The position numbers and the translations under genes are program-made. A stretch of 64,000 nt of DNA from an uncultured Hyphomicrobiales bacterium (GTDB taxonomy: Bacteria > Pseudomonadota > Alphaproteobacteria > Rhizobiales > Beijerinckiaceae), in the NCBI GenBank assembly GCA_903861645.1, contig CAIOVE010000056.1, positions 1-64,000 on the forward strand, written 5' to 3'. Below, piece by piece: positions 36,059-45,090 of the stretch. Positions within the stretch are counted from its first letter, which is position 1, and each line of letters opens with the position of its first letter. The notes beneath the pieces are model-generated. The model searched no databases, had not been told where the DNA came from, and was given only the letters and a program-made list of their open reading frames with translations.

Positions 36059-37470
36059 GACGCTGTCCCCATGAGCTTGCGAACGTCCGTGAGGCGACCG
36101 GTTATCGCCGCGGCGGCGGCCATCGCCGGGCTCATCAGGTGCGTTCGACCGCCGACGCCCTGACGCCCCTCGAAGTTGCGATTCGACGTGGAAGCGCTGC
36201 GTTGCCCAGAGGCCAGCGTATCGCCATTCATGCCCACGCACATGGAGCAGCCGGGTTGCCGCCACTCGAAACCAGCCTCCAGGAACGTCCGCGCCAATCC
36301 CTCGCTTTCGGCCTGCTCGCGCACGAGGCCCGAGCCGGGCACGACGAGGGCCTTGACGCCCGCCGCCACGCGACGACCCGTGGCGACGGCCGCGGCCGCG
36401 CGCAGATCCTCGATGCGGCTGTTCGTGCAGGAGCCGATGAAAACCACGTCGACGGGGATGTCCTCCAGCGGTTGCCCCGGCGAAAGGCCCATGTAGGCGA
36501 GGGCGCGGCCATGTCGTTCGCGCCGCGCGGGTTCCGCGTCGGCGGCCACATAGGGAACGCGGGCGCCAATGGGCAAGGCGTCCTCCGGCGAGGTGCCCCA
36601 TGTTACATGAGGTTCGACGTCGCCGACGTCGATGACGATCTCACGATCGAAAACGGCGTCTGGATCGGAAGGCAATGTGCGCCAATAGGCGACGGCGCGC
36701 TCGAACATCTCGCCTTTTGGCGCCATGGGGCGACCCTTGAGATAGGCGAACGTCGTTTCGTCGGGCGCGATCAGGCCGACGCGCGCGCCCGCCTCGATGG
36801 ACATGTTGCACAACGTCAGCCGCTCGGACATCGACATGGCCGAAACGACCGGGCCGGCGTATTCCACCGCGTGGCCAGCGGCGCCATTGGCGCCGATGCG
36901 CGCGATCAGGGCCAACGCCACGTCCTTGGCGTTGATGAAGGGTCCGCGCGTTCCCGTGATCGTCACGCGCATGGCGCGCGCGCGCCGCTGGCGGATGGAT
37001 TGGGTCGCCATCACGATCCCGCATTCGGACGCGCCTATGCCGAAGGCGAGGCATCCGAAGGCGCCGTGCGTCGACGTGTGACTGTCGCCGCAGGCCAAAA
37101 CGATGCCCGGCAAGGTGAAGCCCTGTTCCGGCCCGATGACATGGACGATGCCCTGCCGTCGATCGTCGAGCGGAATGAATGGAATGTCATGCCGCGCGAC
37201 GTTTTCCACGAGGCGCTGGGTCTGCGCGCGCGCCAGCGGGTCGGGAATCGGCAGATGACGATCCGTCGTCGAGACAACATGATCGGGCACCGCGAGGTTC
37301 GCCGTCGGCCGCCACAGCGCGCGTTGCTTCTTTTCCATGGCGATGAACGACTGGGGCGTGCTGACTTCATGCAGCAGGTGCCGGTCGACGTATAGCAGGG
37401 CCGTGCCGTCGCCATAATCGCGTATGACATGGCTTCGCCAAAGCTTGTCGTAGAGCGTTTCGCCCATCAT
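36055..37470 (-). CDS. leuC: 3-isopropylmalate dehydratase large subunit-like
   Basis: A 471-residue aconitase-family protein of normal LeuC length. [4Fe-4S] ligands are visible in [15 protein letters not shown] and in [12 protein letters not shown], and the [22 protein letters not shown] block is typical. The N-terminus is [36 protein letters not shown]. It forms the catalytic heterodimer with LeuD and is probably oxygen-sensitive. The two genes overlap. leuA and leuB are absent here, so this could be a second, catabolic copy, but sequence alone does not decide. Confidence 0.9.
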   Translation of the reverse strand: MMGETLYDKLWRSHVIRDYGDGTALLYVDRHLLHEVSTPQSFIAMEKKQRALWRPTANLAVPDHVVSTTDRHLPIPDPLARAQTQRLVENVARHDIPFIPLDDRRQGIVHVIGPEQGFTLPGIVLACGDSHTSTHGAFGCLAFGIGASECGIVMATQSIRQRRARAMRVTITGTRGPFINAKDVALALIARIGANGAAGHAVEYAGPVVSAMSMSERLTLCNMSIEAGARVGLIAPDETTFAYLKGRPMAPKGEMFERAVAYWRTLPSDPDAVFDREIVIDVGDVEPHVTWGTSPEDALPIGARVPYVAADAEPARRERHGRALAYMGLSPGQPLEDIPVDVVFIGSCTNSRIEDLRAAAAVATGRRVAAGVKALVVPGSGLVREQAESEGLARTFLEAGFEWRQPGCSMCVGMNGDTLASGQRSASTSNRNFEGRQGVGGRTHLMSPAMAAAAAITGRLTDVRKLMGTAS

Positions 37471-37660
37471 CCGCTCCCGGCGCCGTGGAATGCGCGCGCT
37501 TTGCCATCAATCCCGGATATGACCGGAACGCCGCAGCTTATTGAATTCCGGGAGGGAATAAAGGGCGATGTCGCCGGTTCCGGCGATGCGCGCCAGGGGC
37601 GCATCCATGACCGACCTCGACAACGAAAGTCGGTCAATGGCGTATTCGGGAACCAAGGGA

Positions 37661-37745
37661 TGGTGGGGGAGGTAGGACTCGAACCTACGAAGGCATAGCC
37701 AGCGGATTTACAGTCCGCCCCCTTTGCCGCTCGGGACACTCCCCC
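37661..37745 (-). tRNA. tRNA-Tyr (anticodon GTA)
   Basis: The 85-base minus-strand sequence begins GGGGGAG and ends CTCCCCC, A, CCA. The anticodon loop CTGTAAA holds GTA, and a long variable arm follows, as in bacterial class II tRNA-Tyr. A candidate -35 TTGACA and a short hairpin with a T-run lie upstream (37771-37839). Confidence 0.95.
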
Positions 37746-37770
37746 GGCGCCGCGAAACCGCGTGCCCGAC

Positions 37771-37839
37771 AAAAATCCCCGCCACGGGGCGGGGCTTCGT
37801 CGTGGGACGCATATGCGAAACCCGGCCCCCCTCTGTCAA
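37771..37839 (-). promoter_or_regulatory. Putative tRNA-Tyr promoter and leader hairpin
   Basis: On the minus strand TTGACA (37834-37839) is followed about 18 bases later by a weak CATATG -10. Before the tRNA begins, CCCCGCC (37777-37783) pairs with GGCGGGG (37788-37794), followed by ATTTTTG. This looks like an intrinsic terminator placed between promoter and tRNA. The promoter is inferred and weak in its -10 element. Confidence 0.4.
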
Positions 37840-37932
37840 CCCTGAAAACGCCGGCGATGGGCCCGCCCAGGCGGCGCGCTTTGCGTCGCGCCTCGGAAAA
37901 TGCGAGAGAATCCGCGCAACAACGGAGCCAGC

Positions 37933-38769
37933 GTGGCCAAAAATCAGAATTTTCATCGTGGACGCGGCCCGGCGCGAGGCGCGCCTACCGGCGGGAATCG
38001 CGGGCAGGGCGCCCGCGGCCCGGATAAGTCCGTCGAGCGGCCGCGCGGTTCGGATCCGGATGTTTCACTCATCTGGGGCTTTCACGCCGTGCGCGAGGCC
38101 CTGCGTTCAACCCGCCGCAAACTGCTGCGTTTGCATGCGACGGAGGCCGCCGCCGCGCGTCTGGCTGAGGATATCGCGGCGCGCCGTGTCGAGGTGCTGA
38201 TCGCCACGGCGCAGGAAATAGAGGCGCGCGCGCCGCATGATTCCATTCATCAGGGCGTGTTGCTGGAGGCGCGGCCGCTGGGGCCCATCGCGCTCGCCGA
38301 CCTGCCGGCCAACGGATTGGTGCTGGTGCTCGATCAGGTGACGGACCCGCACAATGTCGGCGCGATTCTGCGCACCGCCGCCGCCTATGGCGTCGACGCG
38401 GTTGTGGTCACGGAGCGGCATTCGCCATCGTTGACGGGCGTGCTCGCCAAGAGCGCGTCGGGCGCGCTCGAGCACGTGCCGATCTGTCACGTGGTCAATC
38501 TGGCGCGCGCGATGGAGGAACTGGCCGACATGGGTTACGCCCGCGTCGGACTCGACTCGGAAGGGTCGACCAATCTCGCCGACACGGAACTCGCCCGACC
38601 GCTCGCCCTCGCGCTGGGCGCGGAAGGCAAGGGGTTGCGGCGTCTGACGCGCGAGAACTGCGATGTCGTCGCGCGGCTCGATCTGCCTGGCCCGATCAAG
38701 AGCCTCAACGTCTCGAACGCCTGCGCCGTGGCGCTGACGATCGTCGCGATGAAGCTTCTCAGGGCCTGA
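37933..38769 (+). CDS. rlmB: 23S rRNA 2'-O-ribose methyltransferase, TrmH/RlmB family
   Basis: I prefer the GTG at 37933 because GGAG lies five bases upstream; an in-frame ATG at 37900 is possible. About 278 residues. A basic, Gly/Arg-rich N-terminus is followed by the substrate-binding domain (LIWGFHAVREALRSTRRKLLRLH) and the SPOUT knot: DQVTDPHNVGAILRTAAAYG (motif 1), LGAEGKGLRRLTRENCD (motif 2) and IKSLNVSNACAVALTI (motif 3). It methylates a ribose in 23S rRNA, G2251 in E. coli RlmB, or an equivalent RNA target, using S-adenosylmethionine. Divergent from tRNA-Tyr. Confidence 0.9.
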   Translation: MAKNQNFHRGRGPARGAPTGGNRGQGARGPDKSVERPRGSDPDVSLIWGFHAVREALRSTRRKLLRLHATEAAAARLAEDIAARRVEVLIATAQEIEARAPHDSIHQGVLLEARPLGPIALADLPANGLVLVLDQVTDPHNVGAILRTAAAYGVDAVVVTERHSPSLTGVLAKSASGALEHVPICHVVNLARAMEELADMGYARVGLDSEGSTNLADTELARPLALALGAEGKGLRRLTRENCDVVARLDLPGPIKSLNVSNACAVALTIVAMKLLRA

Positions 38770-38775
38770 ACGCGC

Positions 38776-39249
38776 CTACTCCGTCGCGGGCGCCCAGCCG
38801 CGCGCGTAATCGCGCGCCGAGCAGGGCGACGGCGAGCCATAAACCACGCGGGGCGCGGGACGCGTATCAACCTTGACCGGCGCGATTTCAATGATGCGGG
38901 GCTTGAAGCACGACACGCGTTGCGGCGGCGCGAAGCCATCGTCGACGCGATAGGCGGTGTCATCGGATGGCGCGCTGGCGGCTGGCGGCGCGACATAAAC
39001 AAGCGGCGTGTCCGGCTGGACGCGGCGACGCCAGTGATGACGTCCGACGCGTCCGGGCGCGCCGAGAGTCGCGGTGCGCGTGGCCGGGCCGAGCCGAACG
39101 GGTGTATCGTTTCGGGACAGCGGCGCGATCGTGAGCGGGCGCGCGGGCGCGACGAAAGTAGCGGTGGCCGACGCGCCCGCGAACGCGGGAAACGCCTGAA
39201 TACAGGCAAAAACAGCAATCGCTGACGCGATGCTAGACGAAGGTTTCAT
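38776..39249 (-). CDS. Secreted hypothetical protein
   Basis: A start at 39249 with GGAG six bases upstream gives 157 residues beginning MKPSSSIASAIAVFACIQAF, a signal peptide with an AFAGASA cleavage region. The mature part is Pro/Ala/Arg-rich with no family motif; C-terminal CFKPRIIEIAPVKVDTRP and SPCSARDYARGW contain two cysteines that may pair in the periplasm. I do not recognise it. It is convergent with rlmB and divergent from the MHS-type transporter gene. Confidence 0.65.
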   Translation of the reverse strand: MKPSSSIASAIAVFACIQAFPAFAGASATATFVAPARPLTIAPLSRNDTPVRLGPATRTATLGAPGRVGRHHWRRRVQPDTPLVYVAPPAASAPSDDTAYRVDDGFAPPQRVSCFKPRIIEIAPVKVDTRPAPRVVYGSPSPCSARDYARGWAPATE

Positions 39250-39549
39250 AACCAACTCCATCGACGAGGCGGCCTCCTCGCCCCTAATATACGATTTATT
39301 AACGATGGAGATACGTTCGATCCGCGAAAATGGTGAACAACCAGCGCCGGTTCGATCGAAGCTCAATCAAACGTTCAATTGCGGTCGCCGGTCGATCGTG
39401 GTTGTGCAGGCAGGGGATCACGCGCGGCGCGCGGCGTTCATGGAGGTCCGGAAATCGCGCGCGACGATTCGACGTCGACGCGCGACGCTTCCGGATGAAC
39501 GCTTCACGCGACGCGCTTGTTCAACAAACGTCGTCAAGGGGAAACACAC
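39250..39549. other. Intergenic region, divergent promoters
   Basis: About 300 bases between the secreted-protein gene and the MHS transporter gene. Short frames exist but none has a start signal or recognisable product. AAGGGG just before 39550 is the transporter ribosome-binding site. No other structure was seen. Confidence 0.5.
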
Positions 39550-41211
39550 ATGACAATGGCAGCAGCGGTGGCCGATAAATCACGGCCCATGACAGCCGAG
39601 GAGCGGAAGGTCATTCTGGCCTCGTCCGCGGGAACCGTTTTCGAATGGTATGATTTCTATCTCGCCGGCTCGCTCGCCGCGAACATCGCGCAGACCTTCG
39701 TGCCCGGCACGAACGACACCGCCAAGTTCATTTTCGTGCTGTTCGGTTTCGCCGCGGGCTTCGCGGTTCGTCCCTTCGGCGCCCTGTTCTTCGGGCGTCT
39801 CGGCGATCTCATCGGCCGCAAGTACACGTTCCTAGTGACGATGACGATCATGGGTCTGGCGACCTTCGTCGTCGGTCTGCTTCCGGGCTTCGACACGATC
39901 GGTTACGCGGCGCCCGTCGCGTTCATCACGTGTCGACTCGCGCAGGGCCTCGCGCTTGGCGGCGAGTATGGCGGCGCGGCGACCTACGTCGCCGAACATT
40001 CGCCGGCGCATCGTCGCGGCTTCTACACCTCGTGGATCCAGACGACCGCGACGGTTGGTCTGTTCCTGTCGCTCATCGTCATTCTTTCGCTGCGCCTCGG
40101 CATGACGCCCGAGACCTTCGCGGCTTGGGGCTGGCGCGTGCCGTTCCTCGTCTCGATCGTGCTGCTGGCCGTGTCCATCTGGATTCGCCTGCAACTCGCC
40201 GAGTCGCCCGCGTTCCAGAAGATGAAGGCGGAAGGCACGAACTCCAAGGCGCCGCTGACGGAAGCCTTCGGCCGCTGGGAAAACGCCAAGATCGCGATCA
40301 TCGCGCTGCTCGGCGGCACCGCCGGTCAGGCCGTGGTCTGGTACACCGGTCAGTTCTACGCGCTGTTCTTCCTGACGCAGACGCTCAAGGTTGACGGTAC
40401 GACGGCCAACCTGCTGATCGCGGCGTCGCTGCTGGTGGGCACGCCGTGCTTCATCCTGTTCGGCTGGCTGTCGGACAAGATCGGCCGCAAGCCGATCCTG
40501 CTCGCCGGTTGCCTGATCGCGGCGGTCACGTACTTCCCGCTGTTCCACATGCTCGCGCAGACGGCCAATCCGAAGCTCATCACGGCGACGGAGAACGTCA
40601 AGCTCGTGCTGACCAGCGATCCGGCCGAATGCAGCCTGCTGTTCGATCCGGTGGGCGTGCGCACCTTCACCAAGCCTTGCGACGTCGTGCGCCGCAATCT
40701 GGCGAACGCCTCGATCCACTATGATCTCGTCGCCGGCTCCTCGGCCGATCTGAAGGCGACGATCAATGGCGCGGACGTGTCGGTCGCCGACAAGACCGGC
40801 GCGGCGCTCGTCGCCGCGGCGCAGGCCGCCGGTTATCCGAAGCCCGGCGATCCCAGCATCCTGAAGACGCCGTCCTTCGGCGAGATGCTGTCGAGCAGCC
40901 GCGCGCTGACCGCGGCGGGCGTGCTGCTCATCCTCGTCATCTACGTGACGATGGTTTACGGCCCGATCGCCGCCCTGCTGGTCGAACTGTTCCCGACCCG
41001 CATCCGCTACTCCGGCATGTCGCTGCCCTATCACATTGGCAACGGCTGGTTCGGCGGCTTCCTGCCCCCGACCGCCTTCGCGATCGTCGCCTCAACCGGC
41101 AATATCTTCTCCGGCCTGTGGTATCCGATCGTGATCGCGCTGATGACCTTCGTGATCGGGTTGATCCTGCTGCCCGAGACGAAGGATCGCGACATCTACG
41201 CCAACGACTGA
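39550..41211 (+). CDS. MFS transporter, MHS (metabolite:H+ symporter) family
   Basis: The ATG at 39550 (after AAGGGG) gives 553 residues with 12 hydrophobic segments. Family motifs include GTVFEWYDFYLAGSLAAN at the first helix, GRLGDLIGRKYTFLVTM in loop 2-3, and FGWLSDKIGRKPILLAGC in the matching 8-9 loop. MHS proteins import organic acids, osmolytes or similar solutes with protons. A soluble stretch of about 120 residues (about 350-470) interrupts the usual helix pattern, with two cysteines in AECSLLFDPVGVRTFTKPCD; this is probably extracytoplasmic. The substrate is unknown. A strong terminator follows the stop. Confidence 0.93.
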   Translation: MTMAAAVADKSRPMTAEERKVILASSAGTVFEWYDFYLAGSLAANIAQTFVPGTNDTAKFIFVLFGFAAGFAVRPFGALFFGRLGDLIGRKYTFLVTMTIMGLATFVVGLLPGFDTIGYAAPVAFITCRLAQGLALGGEYGGAATYVAEHSPAHRRGFYTSWIQTTATVGLFLSLIVILSLRLGMTPETFAAWGWRVPFLVSIVLLAVSIWIRLQLAESPAFQKMKAEGTNSKAPLTEAFGRWENAKIAIIALLGGTAGQAVVWYTGQFYALFFLTQTLKVDGTTANLLIAASLLVGTPCFILFGWLSDKIGRKPILLAGCLIAAVTYFPLFHMLAQTANPKLITATENVKLVLTSDPAECSLLFDPVGVRTFTKPCDVVRRNLANASIHYDLVAGSSADLKATINGADVSVADKTGAALVAAAQAAGYPKPGDPSILKTPSFGEMLSSSRALTAAGVLLILVIYVTMVYGPIAALLVELFPTRIRYSGMSLPYHIGNGWFGGFLPPTAFAIVASTGNIFSGLWYPIVIALMTFVIGLILLPETKDRDIYAND

Positions 41212-41232
41212 TCCCTTCAGTCGGACAAGAAG

Positions 41233-41266
41233 AAGGCCTCGCGGTTACCCCGCGAGGCCTTTTTTG
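41233..41266 (+). terminator. Intrinsic terminator after the MHS transporter gene
   Basis: AAGGCCTCGCGG (41233-41244) pairs with CCGCGAGGCCTT (41250-41261) and is followed by TTTTTG. It lies about 20 bases after the stop. Confidence 0.95.
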
Positions 41267-41300
41267 TTGGTCGACGTCGATGGAAAGCGAAGGCCGGACC

Positions 41301-41627
41301 CTAGTCGCACACGCGCACGTTGCGGCGAACCCAGCGATAGCCGTTCCAGCTATCCTCCGGCTCGATCCAGCAGCGCGGACCGGCGTAAACCGGGGCGGGG
41401 CCATAGGCGGGACCGTAATAGGGATAGGCGCCCGCCGCCAAGGCGCCAACGGCCAGGCCGCCGACCACGCCGGCCGCGACCGCGCCGGGGCCCCAGCCGC
41501 CGCGGTAATGCCGCCGCCACTGGGCCGAGGCCTCGCCGGCGCCCAGCGCCAGCGCGCCGACCGAAACGGCGGCGATCAACGCGCCGCGCCGCAGGGTCGA
41601 GGATGAAAAAAACGAATGACCGGTCAT
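41301..41627 (-). CDS. Small secreted hypothetical protein, Gly/Tyr-rich
   Basis: A 108-residue protein with a signal-like N-terminus (RRGALIAAVSVGALALGAGEASAQ) and a mature part of Gly/Ala/Tyr/Pro residues (RHYRGGWGPGAVAAGVVGGL and PYYGPAYGPAPVYAGP). It ends RCWIEPEDSWNGYRWVRRNVRVCD, where two cysteines may form a bridge. Proteins of this kind are common in Hyphomicrobiales and uncharacterised. The Gly-rich hydrophobic middle resembles a glycine-zipper. Monocistronic. Confidence 0.75.
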   Translation of the reverse strand: MTGHSFFSSSTLRRGALIAAVSVGALALGAGEASAQWRRHYRGGWGPGAVAAGVVGGLAVGALAAGAYPYYGPAYGPAPVYAGPRCWIEPEDSWNGYRWVRRNVRVCD

Positions 41628-41790
41628 CTTTGTCTCCTTGGTCGTCGCCCGGCTCCGCTCGACGGGAGCTGGTCCTGATCGGAAACCCTAGGCGAACGAT
41701 GATGATAAATCGTTAGCCGTGCAAAACGGCGAAATCGCGGCCAAGCCTGTTGGTCGATGGCGCGAATTGCATTATGGAGGTCGCCGCCGG

Positions 41791-41865
41791 GCCGGCGTAG
41801 CACAGCGGTAGTGCAGCGGTTTTGTAAACCGAAGGTCGGGAGTTCGATCCTCTCCGCCGGCACCA
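41791..41865 (+). tRNA. tRNA-Thr (anticodon TGT)
   Basis: The 75-base sequence starts GCCGGCG, pairing with CGCCGGC, and ends with A and an encoded CCA. The anticodon loop TTTGTAA gives TGT, reading ACA codons. D-arm GCAC/GTGC and T-arm GGGAG/CTCTC (one G-U pair) are normal. The anticodon stem has a G-A mismatch at its outer pair. Confidence 0.95.
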
Positions 41866-41943
41866 CGCAAATCCCCCAACGCCATTCCCGACGCGACAGG
41901 GCGATCCGGGCCCGCTAGACTGGCCTCGTTCAGGGAAGCGCTC

Positions 41944-42438
41944 ATGTCCGAACTTCACGTCCTCGCCGCGCGCGTCGCGGCCAAGCTCATCGCCCGCAAG
42001 GAGACCATCGCCGTGGCCGAATCCTCGGCGGGCGGGTTGATATCCGCGGCCTTGCTGGCCGTTCCCGGCGCTTCGGCCTATTTCATGGGGGGCGGCGTCA
42101 TCTACACGGCGACCGCCCGCGAGGCGCTGATGGGCGTGACGCTCGACGACATGGCGGGGATGCGGGCGTCGAGCGAGACTTATGCCCTGCTGCTGGCCGA
42201 CCGGGCGCGGACGCGGCTGGCGACGACATGGGGCCTGAGCGAAACCGGCGCGACGGGCCCCACGGGCAATCGCTATGGCGACGCGGCCGGCCACGCGTGC
42301 TTCGCCATCAGCGGTCCGGCGCGCCGCGCGCGCACGCTGGAGACGTCCTCGCCCGATCGCGCGGCCAACATGACCGCTTTCGCCATCGGCGCGCTCGGCC
42401 TGCTGGACGAAGCGCTCGACGGCTTGACGGCCGGATAG
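41944..42438 (+). CDS. pncC: CinA C-terminal-domain family protein (nicotinamide-nucleotide amidohydrolase)
   Basis: A 164-residue protein corresponding to the amidase domain only. Motifs include TIAVAESSAGGLISAALLAVPGAS near the N-terminus, with the catalytic Ser region, VIYTATAREALMGV and GATGPTGNRYGDAAGHACFAISGP. The enzyme converts nicotinamide mononucleotide to nicotinic acid mononucleotide and ammonia in pyridine nucleotide salvage. Cytosolic. The 11-base gap to the J-domain gene makes co-transcription likely. Confidence 0.92.
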   Translation: MSELHVLAARVAAKLIARKETIAVAESSAGGLISAALLAVPGASAYFMGGGVIYTATAREALMGVTLDDMAGMRASSETYALLLADRARTRLATTWGLSETGATGPTGNRYGDAAGHACFAISGPARRARTLETSSPDRAANMTAFAIGALGLLDEALDGLTAG

Positions 42439-42448
42439 GGCGGGCGTC

Positions 42449-43144
42449 GTGCCGCATCTTCTCATCGTTCTCGTCGTGCTCGGGCTCGTCTTCTGGGGCT
42501 CGAAATTCCTGAAGGGCGTCTCGCCGGCGGCGCAGGCCCGGCTCATGCGCAAGGGCGGCGGCATGGCGGCGCTCGTCGCCGCGGGATTCCTGCTGTTGCG
42601 CGGGCAGATGGAGGTCGCGCTGGGGCTTGGCGGTCTGGCGTTCTATCTGCTGGGTTTCAGCGGCACGCCGCACTGGTCGGGCCTGTTCAAGTCTGGCGGC
42701 GTGGCGAGCGCGCCGGTCGGCGGGCTGCGATCGGCCATGGTCGAGCTGGCGCCCGATCTCGTTTCGGGGGAGGTTCTCGCGGGCTCGTTCGAGGGCGCGC
42801 GGCTCGCCGATCTGTCGCGCGAGCAATGCGAGGCGCTTTATCAGTCTTGCCTGCGCGAGGACGCGCAGGGCGCGCGCCTGCTAGAGGTCTATCTCGGCCG
42901 CAGGTTTCCCGGATGGCGTGGCGCAGGCGAGCGCGACGACGACGCGCGGCGGCGCGGCGGGACGGGGAAGATGACCGAGGATGAGGCCTATGAGGTCCTG
43001 GGGCTTGCGAAGGGCGCCTCGGGTGAAGACATTGCGCGCGCCCATCGCGCGCTCATGAAGAAACTTCATCCCGATCAGGGGGGCACCACCAGTCTCGCCG
43101 CCCGTGTGAACGAGGCCAGGGACATACTCTCGCGCCGCCATTGA
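42449..43144 (+). CDS. Membrane-anchored J-domain (DnaJ-like) protein
   Basis: A 231-residue protein from a GTG at 42449. Two N-terminal hydrophobic segments (about 1-16 and 33-50, plus a third near 55-75) anchor it; the C-terminal 65 residues form a J-domain: TEDEAYEVLGLAKGASGEDIARAHRALMKKLHPDQGG, with the HPD motif. It would stimulate the ATPase of DnaK at the inner face of the membrane. The linker is helical with an EQCEALYQSCLREDAQGARLLEVYLGRRF stretch. No Gly/Phe or zinc-finger region, so it is a type III J-protein. Client unknown. Confidence 0.88.
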   Translation: MPHLLIVLVVLGLVFWGSKFLKGVSPAAQARLMRKGGGMAALVAAGFLLLRGQMEVALGLGGLAFYLLGFSGTPHWSGLFKSGGVASAPVGGLRSAMVELAPDLVSGEVLAGSFEGARLADLSREQCEALYQSCLREDAQGARLLEVYLGRRFPGWRGAGERDDDARRRGGTGKMTEDEAYEVLGLAKGASGEDIARAHRALMKKLHPDQGGTTSLAARVNEARDILSRRH

Positions 43145-43186
43145 ACCACTCCAAACGCCTGAACGCTGAAAAAACGCCACTGAAGA

Positions 43187-44839
43187 TCAATTGCGGGTGG
43201 TGAAGCAGGAAAAGCCGGTGCGCTTGAGCGTCTTGCAGGCGCTGTCGGCCTGGCTTTCGCTGAGGCCCGCGAAACGCGCGCGCCACAGGGTGCCAGAGCC
43301 CTTCTGAACCTTCTCGGTGAACGGCGTGGCGTGGGCCAGCGCGGCGTCGCGGGACTTGGCGCGGGCCAGAAGCTCGTTGGCCCGGTCGGCGTCCTCCGCC
43401 GCGCCAATCTGGATCATGACGCCGGAATGGGCGGCGGCGGGACGGGTTGGTTCGGTCTTGGCGGCGTGAATTTCACGAACCGGCTCGACGCGGGCGACTC
43501 TGGTTTCGACGTTGGCATGCTTGCCGGCAAGCGCGGCGGGCTTCGCGGGGGCGCCAGTGGGACCGGACACCCAGCGCATGCCGGAATTGGTGGCGCCGGT
43601 GGAAACGCTGGCGCTGACGGGGCGGGTAGAGCCATCGGGGATGGAGGCGGTGCGATCCTTGGACGAGGCGCGCGCCGCGTTGGCGACGACCGCGGGCCGC
43701 GCCTTCTCGACCACGGGGGCGGGGATGGGCGCGGGCGGGGACACGAGGGACAGCGGCATGGGCTTGGCGGTTTCCGGCTTCGGCGCGGCGGCGACTTCGC
43801 GCTTTTCAACGGGGACAAGACGAATCGGCTCGGGCTTGGGCGGTTCGGCGCGCACGGTTTCCTCGCGCTCGGTCGTGGCGCTCTCGCCCAGCGCGCTCGC
43901 GGTGCGGACGGCCGAGCCCCGGTCGATCTGTTCCTCGATCAGGTCGGCCATGATGTGGTCGCGGATGCCGGCGCTGCGACCGCCGAGCACGACGGCGACG
44001 ATCCGCTTGCCGCCACGCTTGACCGAGGTCAGCAGGTTGAAGCCCGATGCGTTGGTGTAGCCCGTCTTGATGCCATCCATGCCCTCGACCTTGTCGAGGA
44101 GATGATTGTGATTGCGCAGGGTCTGGCCGGCGAAGTTGAACTGATGCGTCGAGAAATAGGCGTAGTAGCGCGGGAAGCGCTCCTGGATCGCCCGACCCAG
44201 CAGCACAAGGTCGTGGGCGGTCGTGATCTGCTCGGCGTCCGGAAGGCCCGACGCGTTCTCGTAGTGGGTGCCGTTCATGCCGAGGGCATGGGCCTTGGCG
44301 GTCATCAGTTCGGCGAAATGTTCCTCGCTGCCGCCAATCGCCTCGCCGACGGCGACCGCGATATCGTTGGCCGACTTGGTGACGATGGCCTTGATGGCGT
44401 GCTCGACGGTGATCGTCGCGCCGGGACGCAAACCCAGTTTCGAGGGAGCCATGGAGGCGGCGTGCGCGGTGATCGGGATTTCCGAATCGAGCGTCATGCG
44501 GCCCTTTTCGAGCTGCTCGAACAGCAAATAGAGCGTCATCACCTTGGTGATCGAGGCGGGGTGGCGGGGCTCGTTTTCGCTGACGGCGTGGAGAACCCGG
44601 CCAGTGTTGGCGTCGACGACCATGGCCGAGTAGGGGGGCGTATAACCATGCGAGGCGGTTGCATGCCTGACGTGGCGGACGTGGTGGCCATGGTGGACGC
44701 GATGTCGCGCCTGCGCGCCATCCAGGGCGGCGAACCCACATGTCAGGGCGATTACCGCCATCGCCGTCGCCAACCCGCTACGCCCGCCGCCCAATTCACG
44801 CATGTCAACACCCAGACTTAAAAAGTCACACGACTTCAT
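43187..44839 (-). CDS. D-alanyl-D-alanine carboxypeptidase with SPOR domain
   Basis: A 550-residue S11 peptidase (the alternative ATG at 44803 shortens it by 12 residues). A signal-like segment at about 20-45 is followed by the serine peptidase core: SITK at 96-99, SAN at 156-158 and KTG at 258-260. A long Pro/Ala-rich linker (about 320-470) leads to a C-terminal SPOR domain (MIQIGAAEDADRANELLARAK) that binds glycan strands lacking side-chain peptides at division sites. It trims pentapeptide side chains in the periplasm, limiting cross-linking. Basic His-rich stretch HRVHHGHHVRHVRH lies near the N-terminus. Monocistronic. Confidence 0.92.
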   Translation of the reverse strand: MKSCDFLSLGVDMRELGGGRSGLATAMAVIALTCGFAALDGAQARHRVHHGHHVRHVRHATASHGYTPPYSAMVVDANTGRVLHAVSENEPRHPASITKVMTLYLLFEQLEKGRMTLDSEIPITAHAASMAPSKLGLRPGATITVEHAIKAIVTKSANDIAVAVGEAIGGSEEHFAELMTAKAHALGMNGTHYENASGLPDAEQITTAHDLVLLGRAIQERFPRYYAYFSTHQFNFAGQTLRNHNHLLDKVEGMDGIKTGYTNASGFNLLTSVKRGGKRIVAVVLGGRSAGIRDHIMADLIEEQIDRGSAVRTASALGESATTEREETVRAEPPKPEPIRLVPVEKREVAAAPKPETAKPMPLSLVSPPAPIPAPVVEKARPAVVANAARASSKDRTASIPDGSTRPVSASVSTGATNSGMRWVSGPTGAPAKPAALAGKHANVETRVARVEPVREIHAAKTEPTRPAAAHSGVMIQIGAAEDADRANELLARAKSRDAALAHATPFTEKVQKGSGTLWRARFAGLSESQADSACKTLKRTGFSCFTTRN

Positions 44840-44971
44840 GCACCTGCGGGCGCCTGTTGCCGCGACAACACATTCTGGAACGGTAAAGGATCGCGGTTAC
44901 GCGGTGGTTAATGGCCCAGCGCCGGCAATCGGTCTTTCGGCCATTGCCCCTGGGGCCGGATCAATAAATGG

Positions 44972-45015
44972 TGCGGTGCAAAAAAATTGTTGACTTTTTA
45001 TTGTGCATCGCACAT
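44972..45015 (+). promoter_or_regulatory. Phasin promoter with two PhaR-like TGC/GCA sites
   Basis: TGCGGTGCAAAA (44972-44983) and TGCATCGCACAT (45004-45015) flank a -35-like TTGACT (44990-44995); a weak CATTAA follows with 17-base spacing at 45013-45018. Both sites agree in 11 of 12 positions with the TGCRNYGCASMA-type motif that I recall for PhaR, the PHA-responsive repressor. They would occupy the promoter, so a repressor role fits. Confidence 0.5.
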
Positions 45016-45090
45016 TAATGCGTTCGTCAAACACGGGGCGTCAAGCTCCGACCAGGGTTACCGGCCGCTGGCCAAGCAAAGGTTCCGAAC

